Source: Lachnospiraceae bacterium
GTDB lineage: Bacteria; Bacillota; Clostridia; Lachnospirales; Lachnospiraceae
DNA length: 64,000 bases
Direction of reading: 5' to 3'
NCBI GenBank assembly: GCA_029053015.1
Contig: JAIDHX010000046.1
Coordinates: 1-64,000 of the forward strand
The notes under the pieces are model-generated. The model did no database searches and was not told the DNA's origin. It saw nothing but the letters and a program-made list of their open reading frames with translations. Both the position numbers and the translations under genes were made by a program. Below are positions 31,916 through 41,964 of this stretch, one piece after another. Position 1 is the first letter of the stretch, and each line of letters starts with the position of its first letter.

Positions 31916-34900
31916 TCAGTTCAGTCCAAACAGCCCGTTTTTCAAATATTCCTTGTATTCATATTCTGCAAGCAGCTTGTCCACGGTATCGTAGTCCTGC
32001 AGCGTATTGCTGATACTTAAATCATTCAGCATATCATATTTACTTTCTATGCCGTGACCGCCGGTCTCGCTCACCTGAATGGCGGCGCTTTCCGTAAGCT
32101 GCTCGCTGCCGTTCCTGCTTTCCATGATATAGTACTGCAGGCGTTCTCCGAAAAACAGTACAAAATCCTTGTAGCAGACCCCGCCGTAAGCGTCCTGCAT
32201 CTCCTCCGTCCGGTACACGGACTCCCCGCCATCCGCAGACTCCACACAGTAATGCATCACCGCCTTCGCCTCCGGATGCGCCTTGTATTCCACGATTGTC
32301 CTGTCGGAGAGCAGATACCGGTCAGCGGCATCCAGATTCGGAAATTCCGTAAACATTTTGAGCCTTATGTGCTCTGCCAGCATTTCATGAATAAAAATAT
32401 ATAGTATATTTTTTAATTCACCTGTAAGCTCTCCCTTATTTTCCGCAAAGTATTTGATAAAGCCCAGCTTACATACGATATGCACATTTTCTCCACGCCT
32501 GTACATGGCTGCTATTTCTTCAAACAGATACCCATCCGTCACCCTGTCCTTTACAAAGTACTCATAGGCGCATTGTGATAAAAATGCCGCTTCCACCTCC
32601 GCCTTGGCGCCGCCCGACACATAGGTCTTAAAGATATCGTTTTTTTCTCCCACAAAAGAGCCCGAAAACAGCATTTGCAGCAACATTTTTTCGCAGAGCT
32701 CATAGGTATCCACACAGAAAGATGACGCTGCCTTGTAAATGTCGCGCAGTTCCCTTGTCAGCCCTTTAAAATGCAGGGTAAGATAGCGCAGGCACCTCTC
32801 GTCATATTTGCCGTGGCGGAAAGCATACCATACCGCCTCTAAAAGCACCGGCTCCTCCACAAACTCATTTTCCCTGATCGCCCATGAGCACAGGCGCACC
32901 AGCGTCTTCGGATCCATGCCATAGGGACCGTAAACCTTCAGCCATTCGTAAGCGGCCTCTTCCTTGCCCCGTATCACCATAAAGCGGAGTGCTTCCGCCC
33001 GCTCCTTCGTGGAAAGCTGCAGATTCTGCACCTGTTCCAGATAGTCATCCAGTTCCGCTATTTTGTCATTTTCATAGTAGTAATGCATCAGCTTCATGCC
33101 GATGACACGTTTTGTTGCTTCGCTTACTTCGCTGTCCTCCAAAAGGAAACGGAAACGCAGTGCATTGTCCTCCGTCACCTCCGACGGCTCGCGCCCGCTC
33201 ATACACATATAGAGGTTTAAATCCTGTTTGTCGCCTGCAGCCGGTGCAATAAGCTTCACCAGCTTGCCCGGCAGCAGCAGTTTTTCCGTGGTATGCGGCA
33301 CGCTCACGGCATACCGGTTCTGCTGCCCGTCTTCCAAAAGAAGCACGCTGTCTGCGCCCGGCAGCGACACCAAAACGCGCCCATCCGTCACCGGATAGTA
33401 CTTTTCCTTTGCCAGACCGGCCTGATATACCACCGCATAGCGTATCTGCTTCCACGGCGTCTGTATCAGATGCATAAAAAGCAGTTCCGCAAGTGCTTCT
33501 GCAATCTCCTCCGTCAGCATGCGCGGCTGCACAAACTCCTTGTACAAATATGCCAAATCCCGCGTAATGCGGCGCTTCCGTATCTGTTCCAGCACAAACT
33601 GCTCAATTGTGTTGCGGTAACTCTCATACAACTCCGGAAAAGCGTGCCTGTTCCTATGTACATTGGCGTACACAAAGGCCGCCAGTTCATAACTCAAGCT
33701 GTTCTGGTAGGAAAAATACATCAACACCACCTTGGGCAGCTTTTCCGCCGTGTCAATATTTACGCTCATCACATAGTACTCATAGAGGCGTGTAATTCTA
33801 AGCTCGTATTCCACGCCCAGCCTGTACCAGTCCAGATATTTCTCGCCCGTCTTATTCCCCTTAATCAGCAGACTGCAGATTTCCTGCAGTACGCAGGGCT
33901 CCGGCTTTAAGCTGTAGCAAATCTTTAAAATCCGGTACAGGCCATCCGAGTACTCCCTTTCCTTCTGTACCAGATACAAAAACTGCAGGATAACATCATC
34001 GTTTAACATTTCCTGTTTTGCGCCGTATATCAGAAGTTGTTTTTCAAAGGGATGAAGCCTTGTCAAAAGGGAGGGATTCAAGTTCAGCAGAAGCAGCGCC
34101 TCCACATAGATAATCGGGCTTCGGCAGCCCCTCTCAAACTGCTCCTCCAAAAACATCCATCTCTTGGAAAAGCTGCGGTTATATTCGTCGGAAAGATAGA
34201 GCAGCAGCCACGCTACTCGCCACTCGCCGCGGTTCTTTTTGTAAATGTGTTCCACCTTATCCGTGATTTTATCGATATATGCTTCGTCCCTGCTCACAAG
34301 CGTCGTCAGATAAAGATAATATGCTTCCAGCACAGGATCCGTCCACGCACCGCCATAAATAATATCCGCGGCATGATCTAAAAACCACTGCGCTTCGTTG
34401 AACCGCTCTTCCGTAATGAGTAATTGCGCCTGAAAAAGCTTTGCCGAAATGTCAAAATCATCCTCCGACGCCATCCTGTCCACCAGACTGCCGCTCTCCC
34501 GAAGCCACGTGGCAGCGCTGATCCGTTTCAGTCGGAATGACTGATAAAGATCCATCAGTTCCAATGTCTGCCGCTTCTTTTCCCTGTGCAGCACGCCGAC
34601 ATCGCCCATGCCCCCAAAACTTACCGTCACCGGGATCTCAATTTCATCGCAGTTTCCCAAAATCCTGACAGCGCCGAAATTATTGCCGTCATGCAGGTAA
34701 CCGCTGTCAATGAAAAAGACGAGACGACAGGTATTACCCTCAAAATCGCTGTCTGAAATTTCTACTGTCTCTGTATACAGGAAATCTCCCTCCGTCTCTA
34801 TCGCAAGCGCAGTATATCCCCAGCCATTGCGGGTTATGAGCACTTCCTTTTCCACAATCCCCTCCGGCTCCTCAATTCGAATTTCACTTGTATCCACCAG

Positions 34901-35479
34901 ATACTCTATCTTTTGCTTTTTGTTGATTCCAATCAAAAATTCTTCTACATTCTGCCGATTGCCCTCATATGCGGACATGCCCAGATAATACTCGTAGTAC
35001 TGCCTGTCGCTTCCGTTAAAAATCCGCGCAAAATCTGCGGAATAGAACATTCGGACCGCCTCTTCAGAGTATGCCTTTGCCAGATTGGCAAAGTGAAAAA
35101 GATTCCTTATCGTGCCGAGCGGAGAATCCAGCTGCGTATACTCCACATTTACCACAAAAGGCAGATAATATTCGCCCTGATTGCTGATAACGTAGAATTC
35201 GCCCTTTACAACCTCGCCCTCCTCCAGATTTTCCCCGTGAAAGCAATAAAATATTTCTTCCTCGCTTCCCACAAAGTCCGGCGTCATACATTCCATCCTG
35301 CTGTCCGAGGAAAGAACACGCCCCTGCGTCAGCCTGCCCTTTTCCCCGAATATCCGAAAAGAGCCCTCACTGCGCTCGCCCCGCTTTATGGTGAGTTCCA
35401 GTTTTGCACATGAAAAATCAAGGGAACCGTTCTCGTACTCGAAGTTCCCTTCCAAAAGTCTCTCTATCACTTCCTCCAT
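31916..35479 (-). CDS. DUF5717 family protein
   Basis: This 1187-residue protein has an N-terminal part (to about 310) of beta domains (LDFSCAKLELTIKRGE; GEFYVISNQGEYYLPFVVNVEY; FEGNTCRLVFFIDSG), as in IgG-like or chaperone-binding modules. About 700 residues of helical repeats follow. It has no signal peptide or membrane span. The family is largely restricted to Lachnospiraceae-type Clostridia and of unknown function. It heads the operon with the actin/Hsp70-fold gene. Start at 35479: the promoter's -10 box lies at 35511-35516, which excludes the longer frame from 35512. Confidence 0.85.
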   Translation of the reverse strand: MEEVIERLLEGNFEYENGSLDFSCAKLELTIKRGERSEGSFRIFGEKGRLTQGRVLSSDSRMECMTPDFVGSEEEIFYCFHGENLEEGEVVKGEFYVISNQGEYYLPFVVNVEYTQLDSPLGTIRNLFHFANLAKAYSEEAVRMFYSADFARIFNGSDRQYYEYYLGMSAYEGNRQNVEEFLIGINKKQKIEYLVDTSEIRIEEPEGIVEKEVLITRNGWGYTALAIETEGDFLYTETVEISDSDFEGNTCRLVFFIDSGYLHDGNNFGAVRILGNCDEIEIPVTVSFGGMGDVGVLHREKKRQTLELMDLYQSFRLKRISAATWLRESGSLVDRMASEDDFDISAKLFQAQLLITEERFNEAQWFLDHAADIIYGGAWTDPVLEAYYLYLTTLVSRDEAYIDKITDKVEHIYKKNRGEWRVAWLLLYLSDEYNRSFSKRWMFLEEQFERGCRSPIIYVEALLLLNLNPSLLTRLHPFEKQLLIYGAKQEMLNDDVILQFLYLVQKEREYSDGLYRILKICYSLKPEPCVLQEICSLLIKGNKTGEKYLDWYRLGVEYELRITRLYEYYVMSVNIDTAEKLPKVVLMYFSYQNSLSYELAAFVYANVHRNRHAFPELYESYRNTIEQFVLEQIRKRRITRDLAYLYKEFVQPRMLTEEIAEALAELLFMHLIQTPWKQIRYAVVYQAGLAKEKYYPVTDGRVLVSLPGADSVLLLEDGQQNRYAVSVPHTTEKLLLPGKLVKLIAPAAGDKQDLNLYMCMSGREPSEVTEDNALRFRFLLEDSEVSEATKRVIGMKLMHYYYENDKIAELDDYLEQVQNLQLSTKERAEALRFMVIRGKEEAAYEWLKVYGPYGMDPKTLVRLCSWAIRENEFVEEPVLLEAVWYAFRHGKYDERCLRYLTLHFKGLTRELRDIYKAASSFCVDTYELCEKMLLQMLFSGSFVGEKNDIFKTYVSGGAKAEVEAAFLSQCAYEYFVKDRVTDGYLFEEIAAMYRRGENVHIVCKLGFIKYFAENKGELTGELKNILYIFIHEMLAEHIRLKMFTEFPNLDAADRYLLSDRTIVEYKAHPEAKAVMHYCVESADGGESVYRTEEMQDAYGGVCYKDFVLFFGERLQYYIMESRNGSEQLTESAAIQVSETGGHGIESKYDMLNDLSISNTLQDYDTVDKLLAEYEYKEYLKNGLFGLN

Positions 35480-35510
35480 GGCACTCACCTTCTTTTGCAT
35501 ATTTGTATTC

Positions 35511-35540
35511 ATTATACCATTATATGGCGGTCTTGTGCAA
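35511..35540 (-). promoter_or_regulatory. Promoter of the DUF5717 operon
   Basis: TTGCAC at 35535-35540 and TATAAT at 35511-35516 with an 18-base spacer. The transcript would start near 35504, leaving a 25-base leader with AAGGTGAG. Confidence 0.7.
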
Positions 35541-35617
35541 ATTTATTTTACGGTGAGACTTCCACACTTTGACAATGCCGCATATACTGTTGGTAAGTAA
35601 ATCAATGAGGATTTTTT

Positions 35618-36889
35618 ATGTCCAAAAACCTTCATGCTGCCCAGACGGGTGCAGAAAACACAGATTCCGGTGAATTGCGTATAAACGTTACCTCCTCGCT
35701 CGGACAGATTCCCATTCGGGATGCCACAGTTTCCATCTCCTATGCGGGCTCCCCGGGCGATATCATCGAAACGCTTTCTACAGACAGTTCCGGACTGACG
35801 GAGACTGTGACGCTTCCGGCTCCTCCCATCGACTTAAGCCTTGAACCGGAAACCGAAATACAGCCTTACTCCGAATACAATATTACGGTGACGGCGCCCG
35901 GCTATGAACCGGTGGAGGTGACCGGCTCCGAGCTTTTGGCAGATACCGTATCTCTCCAGCCCATACGCATGAATCCGCTGGAAATCACAGAGGAAGAGGA
36001 AAAACTTGTCAATATTCCGCCCCATACGCTTTGGGGAGAATATCCGCCCAAAATACCGGAACCGGAAATCAAACCAATTGATGAGAGCGGTGAAATTGTC
36101 TTGAGCCGCGTCGTTGTCCCCGAATATGTCATTGTCCACGACGGGGTTCCCTCTGACAGATCCGCTCCGAATTACTGGGTAAAATACACAGACTATATTA
36201 AAAATGTGGCGTCCTCCGAAATCTACGCTACATGGCCGGAATCCACGATATATGCCAATGTTCTGGCAATTATGTCCTTTACCCTGAATCGCGTTTACAC
36301 GGAGCAATACCGCAATCAAGGTTATGATTTCACCATTACCAGTTCGACTGCCTACGACCAGAAGTGGATTTACGGGCGCAATACCTTTGAAAACATAGGC
36401 AGGCTTGTAGATAATATTTTCAACAATTACCTTTCCAGACCCGGGGTACGGCAGCCTATCTTTACCTCCTACTGCGACGGGCAGCGCGTTACCTGCGCAG
36501 GTCTAAGTCAGTGGGGCTCCAAATATCTGGGCGATGAGGGCTACTCCGCGATTGAAATCATACGCTATTACTATGGCAGCGATATGTATATCAATACCGC
36601 CGACGTTATTTCCGGCGTGCCCTCCTCCTGGCCCGGCTACAATTTGACGACAGGTTCCTCCGGCGACAAGGTGCGCCAGCTCCAACAGCAGCTTAACCGG
36701 ATTGCCGGCAATTATCCCGCCATCCCCACCATTGTTGCCGACGGCATCTACGGTCCGCGCACGGCAGAGGCAGTCCGTGTCTTCCAGCAGGTATTCGCCC
36801 TGCCCGTCACCGGCGTCACAGACTTCGCCACATGGTATGCCATTTCTCGGATTTACGTCGGCGTTACGAGGATTGCGGAGCCCGGTTAA
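35618..36889 (+). CDS. SpoIID-like protein with peptidoglycan-binding domain
   Basis: The 423-residue protein has a beta-rich N-terminus (about 20-115, carboxypeptidase-regulatory-like). A SpoIID/LytB-like middle follows (ASSEIYATWPESTIYANVLA near 195; FTSYCDGQRVTCAGLSQWGS near 285), then a C-terminal peptidoglycan-binding domain (GDKVRQLQQQLNRIAGNYP...GPRTAEAVRVFQQVF). Such proteins process spore or forespore peptidoglycan. There is no recognisable signal peptide, so it may be made in the mother cell and act at the cortex. GAGG precedes the start, and a terminator follows. Confidence 0.7.
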   Translation: MSKNLHAAQTGAENTDSGELRINVTSSLGQIPIRDATVSISYAGSPGDIIETLSTDSSGLTETVTLPAPPIDLSLEPETEIQPYSEYNITVTAPGYEPVEVTGSELLADTVSLQPIRMNPLEITEEEEKLVNIPPHTLWGEYPPKIPEPEIKPIDESGEIVLSRVVVPEYVIVHDGVPSDRSAPNYWVKYTDYIKNVASSEIYATWPESTIYANVLAIMSFTLNRVYTEQYRNQGYDFTITSSTAYDQKWIYGRNTFENIGRLVDNIFNNYLSRPGVRQPIFTSYCDGQRVTCAGLSQWGSKYLGDEGYSAIEIIRYYYGSDMYINTADVISGVPSSWPGYNLTTGSSGDKVRQLQQQLNRIAGNYPAIPTIVADGIYGPRTAEAVRVFQQVFALPVTGVTDFATWYAISRIYVGVTRIAEPG

Positions 36890-36914
36890 GCAGTTTTTGC
36901 ACAAAAGAGCATGA

Positions 36915-36973
36915 CAAAAAGGCGTCCCCGTCTATACCTTCTGAAAAGGTTATAGTCCGGAGACGCCCTCTTT
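36915..36973. terminator. Bidirectional terminator between convergent genes
   Basis: A long interrupted stem (36921-36941 with 36948-36967) lies between the stops of the SpoIID-like gene and the solute-binding protein, with A and T runs on both sides. Confidence 0.75.
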
Positions 36974-36996
36974 TATCTTATTCTTTGTTTTATTCT

Positions 36997-39312
36997 TTAT
37001 TTTGCCCTTTCATTTAAATATAACTGCACTCTGTTGTCCAGCTTTTCCGCCGCCTGCTCCGCAGTGACGTCACCTGCAAAGTACGGCGCCAGTTCCTCCG
37101 ATACCATGCCGGAGATGGCTGATACATAGAACTTGGCCGGCTGCGCGTTTTCGAGAAGAAAGTAGAACCACTGCTCCTGTTCTTCGGTGTAGGGGGCTGG
37201 CAGATAACGTACACCATACTCCATTCTTGTGGAGTATACACTGAATTCACCCGTGTCCAGCTCCTGCGTTTTATCCAATAACACCCTAAAGGCTTCCAGA
37301 TGAACCGGAAAATCCGCCTTATAACCGGATAATAGCACACCCATGCCCGCATTTCTAGCCTCTTCTTCCGCACTATATAAAACATACTTGCTCTGCACTT
37401 CCTCGGATATAAGGTAACGCAAAAATTCCTTTGCGCCTTCCTTACAGTCGGAATTCACATTCACGTACAATTCCCGACAATTTACATAAATGCCATTGCC
37501 CGCTGTTCGCGGATACCCAATTGGCGCCGGACTGTCCTGAAAACAGGCATACAGATAATTCATGCGTTGCGTTTCGCTCATGGTTTCCACCACGGCAAAG
37601 GCTTCCCCCTCTGCAATCAGGCGGCCTGTCTCCTGTCTTTGGTTCTCCGAATCGCTGTACTTCTTAGCAAAAGCAAGCAGTTCCAGAAATGGCTTTTCCG
37701 TCAGATGGCTTTCTCCCGCTTCCCAGTCAATGTAAGTAGTATCCGAATTGTCCCTCAATGCATAATCTATCACAATGGTCATGCCACTACAGCCCGGCTG
37801 CAAAAGTTTCACGCCGGAGGTCTCCACTGCCTTCATCATTTCCGCCATGCTCCATGAACTGCGCCCCCCTGTAAAAGCCTCGGGATACACGGCAAAACTC
37901 AGCGTACAGTCATAGGGAATCCCATAAAGCCTGCCATCTATGCGGCAGCCCTCCAAAGCCGCCTGCAGATAGGATGACTCATCCGTAATCACATCGTCAA
38001 GACACTCCAGATAGTCGTTTTCCACATAGGGCGTGATATCATAAATCACATCATGCCCCAGCATATCCGGTCCTCTGCCCACACTGATTTCCAACTGGAT
38101 GCGTTCTGCAAACTCTGCCATACTCTCCCCGTCCTCCGGTTTTAGGACGGACACATGGTATTTATCGCTCTGCCTGTTAAAACGGGCAATCGCTTTGTTC
38201 AATGCCAAAGGCTCATCGGCAAAGGCAAGAATAATCTCCTGCTTTTCACTCACAGGAGCGGTATTGCTCTCTTTCAGGGTAAGCAAGGTATACTCCCCGT
38301 CCATCTGTACCAGAAAACGCATGTCGCCCTCTTCCCCTGCCTCCATGCTGTATAAATCGTTGATGATATAATCTTTTTTTATGAAATTAAATACAGACTC
38401 TGTTTCCTCGCCGACCAACCAGATATTTCGGGTGTCCGCCATATACAGTCTGCCCGTCGTTGAAAAGCCGGCTTTATATTCGTAACGGTTAATGTCTTCA
38501 AAGTTCTCCAACAGTACTTCGTCGCTTTTGAGGCTGTGGATTGTCGCTCCTTCTCCATTAACGCCATACCAGTAAAGGTTTCCTTCTGCATCTTCAAAAG
38601 CATCTAAAATCTCACCCGACAGCTTTATCTCCTGCCGTACATTCAGCGTGTTATCCAAATAAGTAAAGCCGTTCTCCGGATGTATGTCCATCGTCTCTAT
38701 GAAAAAGTAAAAGTTTCCTGCCGTATCGCCCAAAAACCTGCCATACATTGTTTTGTCAAGTTTTTCAGGAATCGGGCAGAGAATTTTCTCCACCCCATTT
38801 TCTCCCATCACGCCTAAATATTTACAATCTTCCTCCTTCGAATAAACAGAAACATATAGCTTTTCTCCATTCCAGAAAAGAATACTGAAGCCGCTGTATT
38901 TCTTTCCATCCAGTTCAATATCAGTTGAGGGTATATTTTTCCACTCCATATCCGCAAGGTTCAATACCTGTATATATCCGTCTCCCCAGACACCTTCTTC
39001 ATTTATAGAGCTAACTCTCCGATAGACTGTATCTCCATAAAGTACAGGGGCATGTGTTACCAAGCGGTATTCCCCTACAAGCGGTTTGACTGCACTGTCC
39101 GGATCGGGAAGCGCTGTTTCTTCCATGATGTAATAGATTTCACCGTCCCCCCGCGCCGCGTCAGTTTCTTCACCACTCGCCATGCTTCCTGCACCGGAAC
39201 CCTCACCACCGGTTACAGGCTGCGGATTTTTTCCGCAGCCCGCCAGTGAAAGCGTCAATAATAATGCTATGCAAAGAAAGCGTTTTTTTAAACTGTTTTT
39301 TGTTATGCTCAT
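36997..39312 (-). CDS. Lipoprotein solute-binding protein with propeller-like N-domain (771 aa)
   Basis: The signal peptide ends in a lipobox LSLAGC (Cys26), so it is anchored outside the membrane. Residues about 60-380 show a repeating four-strand rhythm like a beta-propeller. Residues about 400-770 are a type-1 extracellular solute-binding domain (IILAFADEPLALNKAIARFN, SVGRGPDMLGHDVIYDI, GRLYGIPYDCTLSF). Sugar-binding is likely from the family, but no permease or ATPase gene is near. It is a divergent relative of the two proteins at 39868 and 42506. Start at 39312 behind AAGGAAAGTGGG; a longer frame to 39435 covers the end of the preceding gene. Confidence 0.8.
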   Translation of the reverse strand: MSITKNSLKKRFLCIALLLTLSLAGCGKNPQPVTGGEGSGAGSMASGEETDAARGDGEIYYIMEETALPDPDSAVKPLVGEYRLVTHAPVLYGDTVYRRVSSINEEGVWGDGYIQVLNLADMEWKNIPSTDIELDGKKYSGFSILFWNGEKLYVSVYSKEEDCKYLGVMGENGVEKILCPIPEKLDKTMYGRFLGDTAGNFYFFIETMDIHPENGFTYLDNTLNVRQEIKLSGEILDAFEDAEGNLYWYGVNGEGATIHSLKSDEVLLENFEDINRYEYKAGFSTTGRLYMADTRNIWLVGEETESVFNFIKKDYIINDLYSMEAGEEGDMRFLVQMDGEYTLLTLKESNTAPVSEKQEIILAFADEPLALNKAIARFNRQSDKYHVSVLKPEDGESMAEFAERIQLEISVGRGPDMLGHDVIYDITPYVENDYLECLDDVITDESSYLQAALEGCRIDGRLYGIPYDCTLSFAVYPEAFTGGRSSWSMAEMMKAVETSGVKLLQPGCSGMTIVIDYALRDNSDTTYIDWEAGESHLTEKPFLELLAFAKKYSDSENQRQETGRLIAEGEAFAVVETMSETQRMNYLYACFQDSPAPIGYPRTAGNGIYVNCRELYVNVNSDCKEGAKEFLRYLISEEVQSKYVLYSAEEEARNAGMGVLLSGYKADFPVHLEAFRVLLDKTQELDTGEFSVYSTRMEYGVRYLPAPYTEEQEQWFYFLLENAQPAKFYVSAISGMVSEELAPYFAGDVTAEQAAEKLDNRVQLYLNERAK

Positions 39313-39352
39313 ATTTCCCACTTTCCTTTTCCCGTGTTTATAACATTTCTTA

Positions 39353-39664
39353 TTACTGTCCACACCGCTCAGTATGCCTAAGAATACTATAAGAATCGCC
39401 ATATTGAGTTTTACCACACGCACACTTGTATACATAACGATATCGGTCTAATAAAACTTCACAAGTATGTTTATTGCTCTTTTCATCTAAATATGTATGG
39501 TAAGTTATATGTGTACTTCCCAAATACTCTGTCCCCATATACGAGAACGCACACTCATGTACCGGCGGTTCCTGCTTTGTCTCCGCACTCACACTCACAC
39601 TAATTCCCCATAGCATCACACAAGCCAGCACCATAGCACCAATTCTCTTCATCTTTGTTTTCAT
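39353..39664 (-). CDS. Small secreted Cys/His protein
   Basis: The 103-residue protein has a signal peptide (MKRIGAMVLACVMLWGISVSVSA) and a mature part of about 77 residues with six Cys-His-like positions, including YKCACGKTQYGDS and RHTERCG. This resembles a tiny zinc or disulfide module. I do not recognise the family. A similar-sized secreted gene occupies the same place before the next solute-binding gene (41965-42282). It is 40 bases upstream of the 771-residue lipoprotein and probably cotranscribed. Two ATGs are possible (39670, 39664); the second fits AGGAG better. Confidence 0.65.
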   Translation of the reverse strand: MKTKMKRIGAMVLACVMLWGISVSVSAETKQEPPVHECAFSYMGTEYLGSTHITYHTYLDEKSNKHTCEVLLDRYRYVYKCACGKTQYGDSYSILRHTERCGQ

Positions 39665-39737
39665 ATTCATTTTCTCCTGTTCTCCCTGGATTAATCATTC
39701 GGTTTCAACTGTTCCCACCCTTTTGTTCTTTCCTGTG

Positions 39738-39861
39738 CAACGGAATCACCCCTCTCTACTTTTCATTGTAGGAGAGGTGTCATCTTAAGTAAAGTGAAGA
39801 ATTTTCCAGTTCCAAATCCGAACTTTCTCTTCTGTTTTACTGCCATATATGGTATAATGAT
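39738..39861 (-). promoter_or_regulatory. Repeated promoter/operator, copy A
   Basis: On the minus strand TTTACT (39788-39793) and TACAAT (39765-39770) are 17 bases apart. A 12-bp interrupted dyad (CACCTCTCC-TAC with GTAG-AGAGGGGTG) spans the -10 box and start point. About 120 bases are shared with copy C at 44675-44795. It would drive the small secreted protein and the 771-residue lipoprotein. Confidence 0.65.
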
Positions 39862-39867
39862 TTGTCG

Positions 39868-41868
39868 TTATTCCAATTCCGCAAGATAAAGCCTCACCCT
39901 GTTTTCTATAATGCCGCTGATTTCCTCTATGCTCTTGTCCTCCGTAAAATATAGCTCCGCTTCCTCTTCAATTATCTCCAAAATATGTTCCGTCCGGTAA
40001 GGTGCAGTTTCTGCATCATTAAGACATTCCCAGAACCTTGCAAGCTGTTCTTCCTGCACAGCCATTCCTTCAGACCATATGGAGGTATTATAATAAAACT
40101 GCTCTGCCTGTGCATCCACATACTCCTGCAACACCTTTTCATGGACCGGCAGTCGAAAATCCTTTTCCACAAGCCTCTGGTTTTCTTCCTCCAAAAGAAA
40201 CTTTATAAACTGCCATGCACCGTCCTTATGTTCGGATGCTGCATTGATAGAGACACCATATACGCACAGCCTGTGCTTCATTCCCTCTTCTGTCGGATAT
40301 CCTGCTAATATCATGCCTTCCTGCATTGCTTCCGCATCAGCCTTTGCAAAAGAGAGAATCTGCCCGCCAAATACCGGTCTGGCAATCTCATCCCATTGCT
40401 GGTTTCTGTCCGTCACACCGTACTTCTTCACAACACGCAGTATCTTCTCCCATAGTTCCCCACTGAAATCGCAAGTCTTTCCTTCCCAGTCCACCATGCC
40501 ATAAAAATCATTGGACATCTGGAAAAAGTAGTCCAAAAGTTTATTTGGAGTGTAATTATAAAGAGAGTTATAAATCGCCTGCCCGTCATAATTTTCCATA
40601 TTATTCAAAAGAGTTTCTATATTGTTTCCTGCCAGTTCCTCCCTTATATAATGAGTAATCACCTGCATTTCATAGCCCATACCATAGATACCGTCCTCCC
40701 TGCCAAGGCTTTGGAATGCTGCCGGAGTATAAGCATCCCTGCTCATTTCTTCCTGCGCAAAATAGGGCTCCAGATTCTCCAGAGCGCCTTTTGCCGCAAG
40801 CGCATATATGTCGGACACTGCATCTTCTGCAATCAAGTCCGGTCCTTTTCCCGTCGCAATCTCCAGATCATTGCGTTCCGCAAAATCCCATCCGTATTCC
40901 TCCCCCCTGTCTTGCAGAAACACATGGTACTCCTGATTTTCCTTATTAAACTTTGCCACCAGCAGTTTTAATCCCTCATTGGCATACAACACCTTGAAAA
41001 CCAACGGGGTTTTCCCCATTTCCTCAAGACTTACTTTCTTTAAACCCTTTACATAAAAATTTTCTCCGTCACGCACAAACTGTTCCAGTATACCTTCCTC
41101 TGTCATTTTAAATGCGTATATCATTCCACCAGCCATGCCGGGGCGGTAGGAAGTGCCATTCCATTTCACATACCATGTCTTTTCCCCACTTTCCATGTCC
41201 CAATCATACACGCCGCTTAAATCTATTATCATAACACCTCTTGCTGCACCTTCCGCTATGCCGTAGCAATCAGACAGCGTATATTTACCAGAAAGCGTCC
41301 CACTTTCCTTGTTCAGGATTTTCAGTACATCGCCCATCATACCACTATCTTCAACAAGAACAATATCTCCCTCTCTGGACATGCAGATATCGATAATCCT
41401 TCCTTCCGGCCGCAGCGTATACGCTTCCTCTCCGTCTGACCGCAGCACAGCCAGCACATTGTTGCTGTAAACATAAAAATATTCCTCATCCCTGTACCAT
41501 GTATATCCAACTTGGTAACCCGCAGACACATTTTCCAGCAACAATTCCCTCTCGTTTTGCTCTTCGTAATAGCAGAAAATCTGCCCGCTATTGTTCCCGA
41601 TAAACCAAATCCTTTCCCCATTAAAATACTGTGCCCCAAGGAAAATCTCTCCCTCCTGCAAGGGAGGAGCTATGGTTTCTTCTGTCAGCTCTATGTCATA
41701 AAACCCATCCGCCTCTATGCCGCCGGTAACAGGAGCAGCCGAAGCATCTCCTCCTTGCGCGCTGTTTTCCGAACCGCCCGTATTATCGCTTCCATTTTTC
41801 CTGTCACCGCAACCTGCAAGCAATAAAATTACGGATAAAAGCAGACAGATCCATTTTTTTCTTTTCAT
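39868..41868 (-). CDS. Lipoprotein solute-binding protein (666 aa, paralog 1)
   Basis: Lipobox LLAGC gives an anchored lipoprotein with Cys20. A low-complexity linker is followed by a propeller-like region (about 60-290) and a type-1 solute-binding domain (GLKLLVAKFNKENQEYHVFL, IATGKGPDLIAEDAVSDIYA, REDGIYGMGYEMQV). It is clearly the product of a recent tandem duplication with the gene at 42506-44494, the two being near-identical over long stretches. No transporter membrane genes are nearby. The start at 41868 has AAAGGAAATAACC before it. Confidence 0.82.
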   Translation of the reverse strand: MKRKKWICLLLSVILLLAGCGDRKNGSDNTGGSENSAQGGDASAAPVTGGIEADGFYDIELTEETIAPPLQEGEIFLGAQYFNGERIWFIGNNSGQIFCYYEEQNERELLLENVSAGYQVGYTWYRDEEYFYVYSNNVLAVLRSDGEEAYTLRPEGRIIDICMSREGDIVLVEDSGMMGDVLKILNKESGTLSGKYTLSDCYGIAEGAARGVMIIDLSGVYDWDMESGEKTWYVKWNGTSYRPGMAGGMIYAFKMTEEGILEQFVRDGENFYVKGLKKVSLEEMGKTPLVFKVLYANEGLKLLVAKFNKENQEYHVFLQDRGEEYGWDFAERNDLEIATGKGPDLIAEDAVSDIYALAAKGALENLEPYFAQEEMSRDAYTPAAFQSLGREDGIYGMGYEMQVITHYIREELAGNNIETLLNNMENYDGQAIYNSLYNYTPNKLLDYFFQMSNDFYGMVDWEGKTCDFSGELWEKILRVVKKYGVTDRNQQWDEIARPVFGGQILSFAKADAEAMQEGMILAGYPTEEGMKHRLCVYGVSINAASEHKDGAWQFIKFLLEEENQRLVEKDFRLPVHEKVLQEYVDAQAEQFYYNTSIWSEGMAVQEEQLARFWECLNDAETAPYRTEHILEIIEEEAELYFTEDKSIEEISGIIENRVRLYLAELE

Positions 41869-41964
41869 GGTTATTTCCTTTCCCTGTAAATTGCATATAT
41901 TATAAAATTTCAACTATACAGCCTCTTTGGGGCGGTCGTAATCCCGCCCCGCCTGACTAATTAA

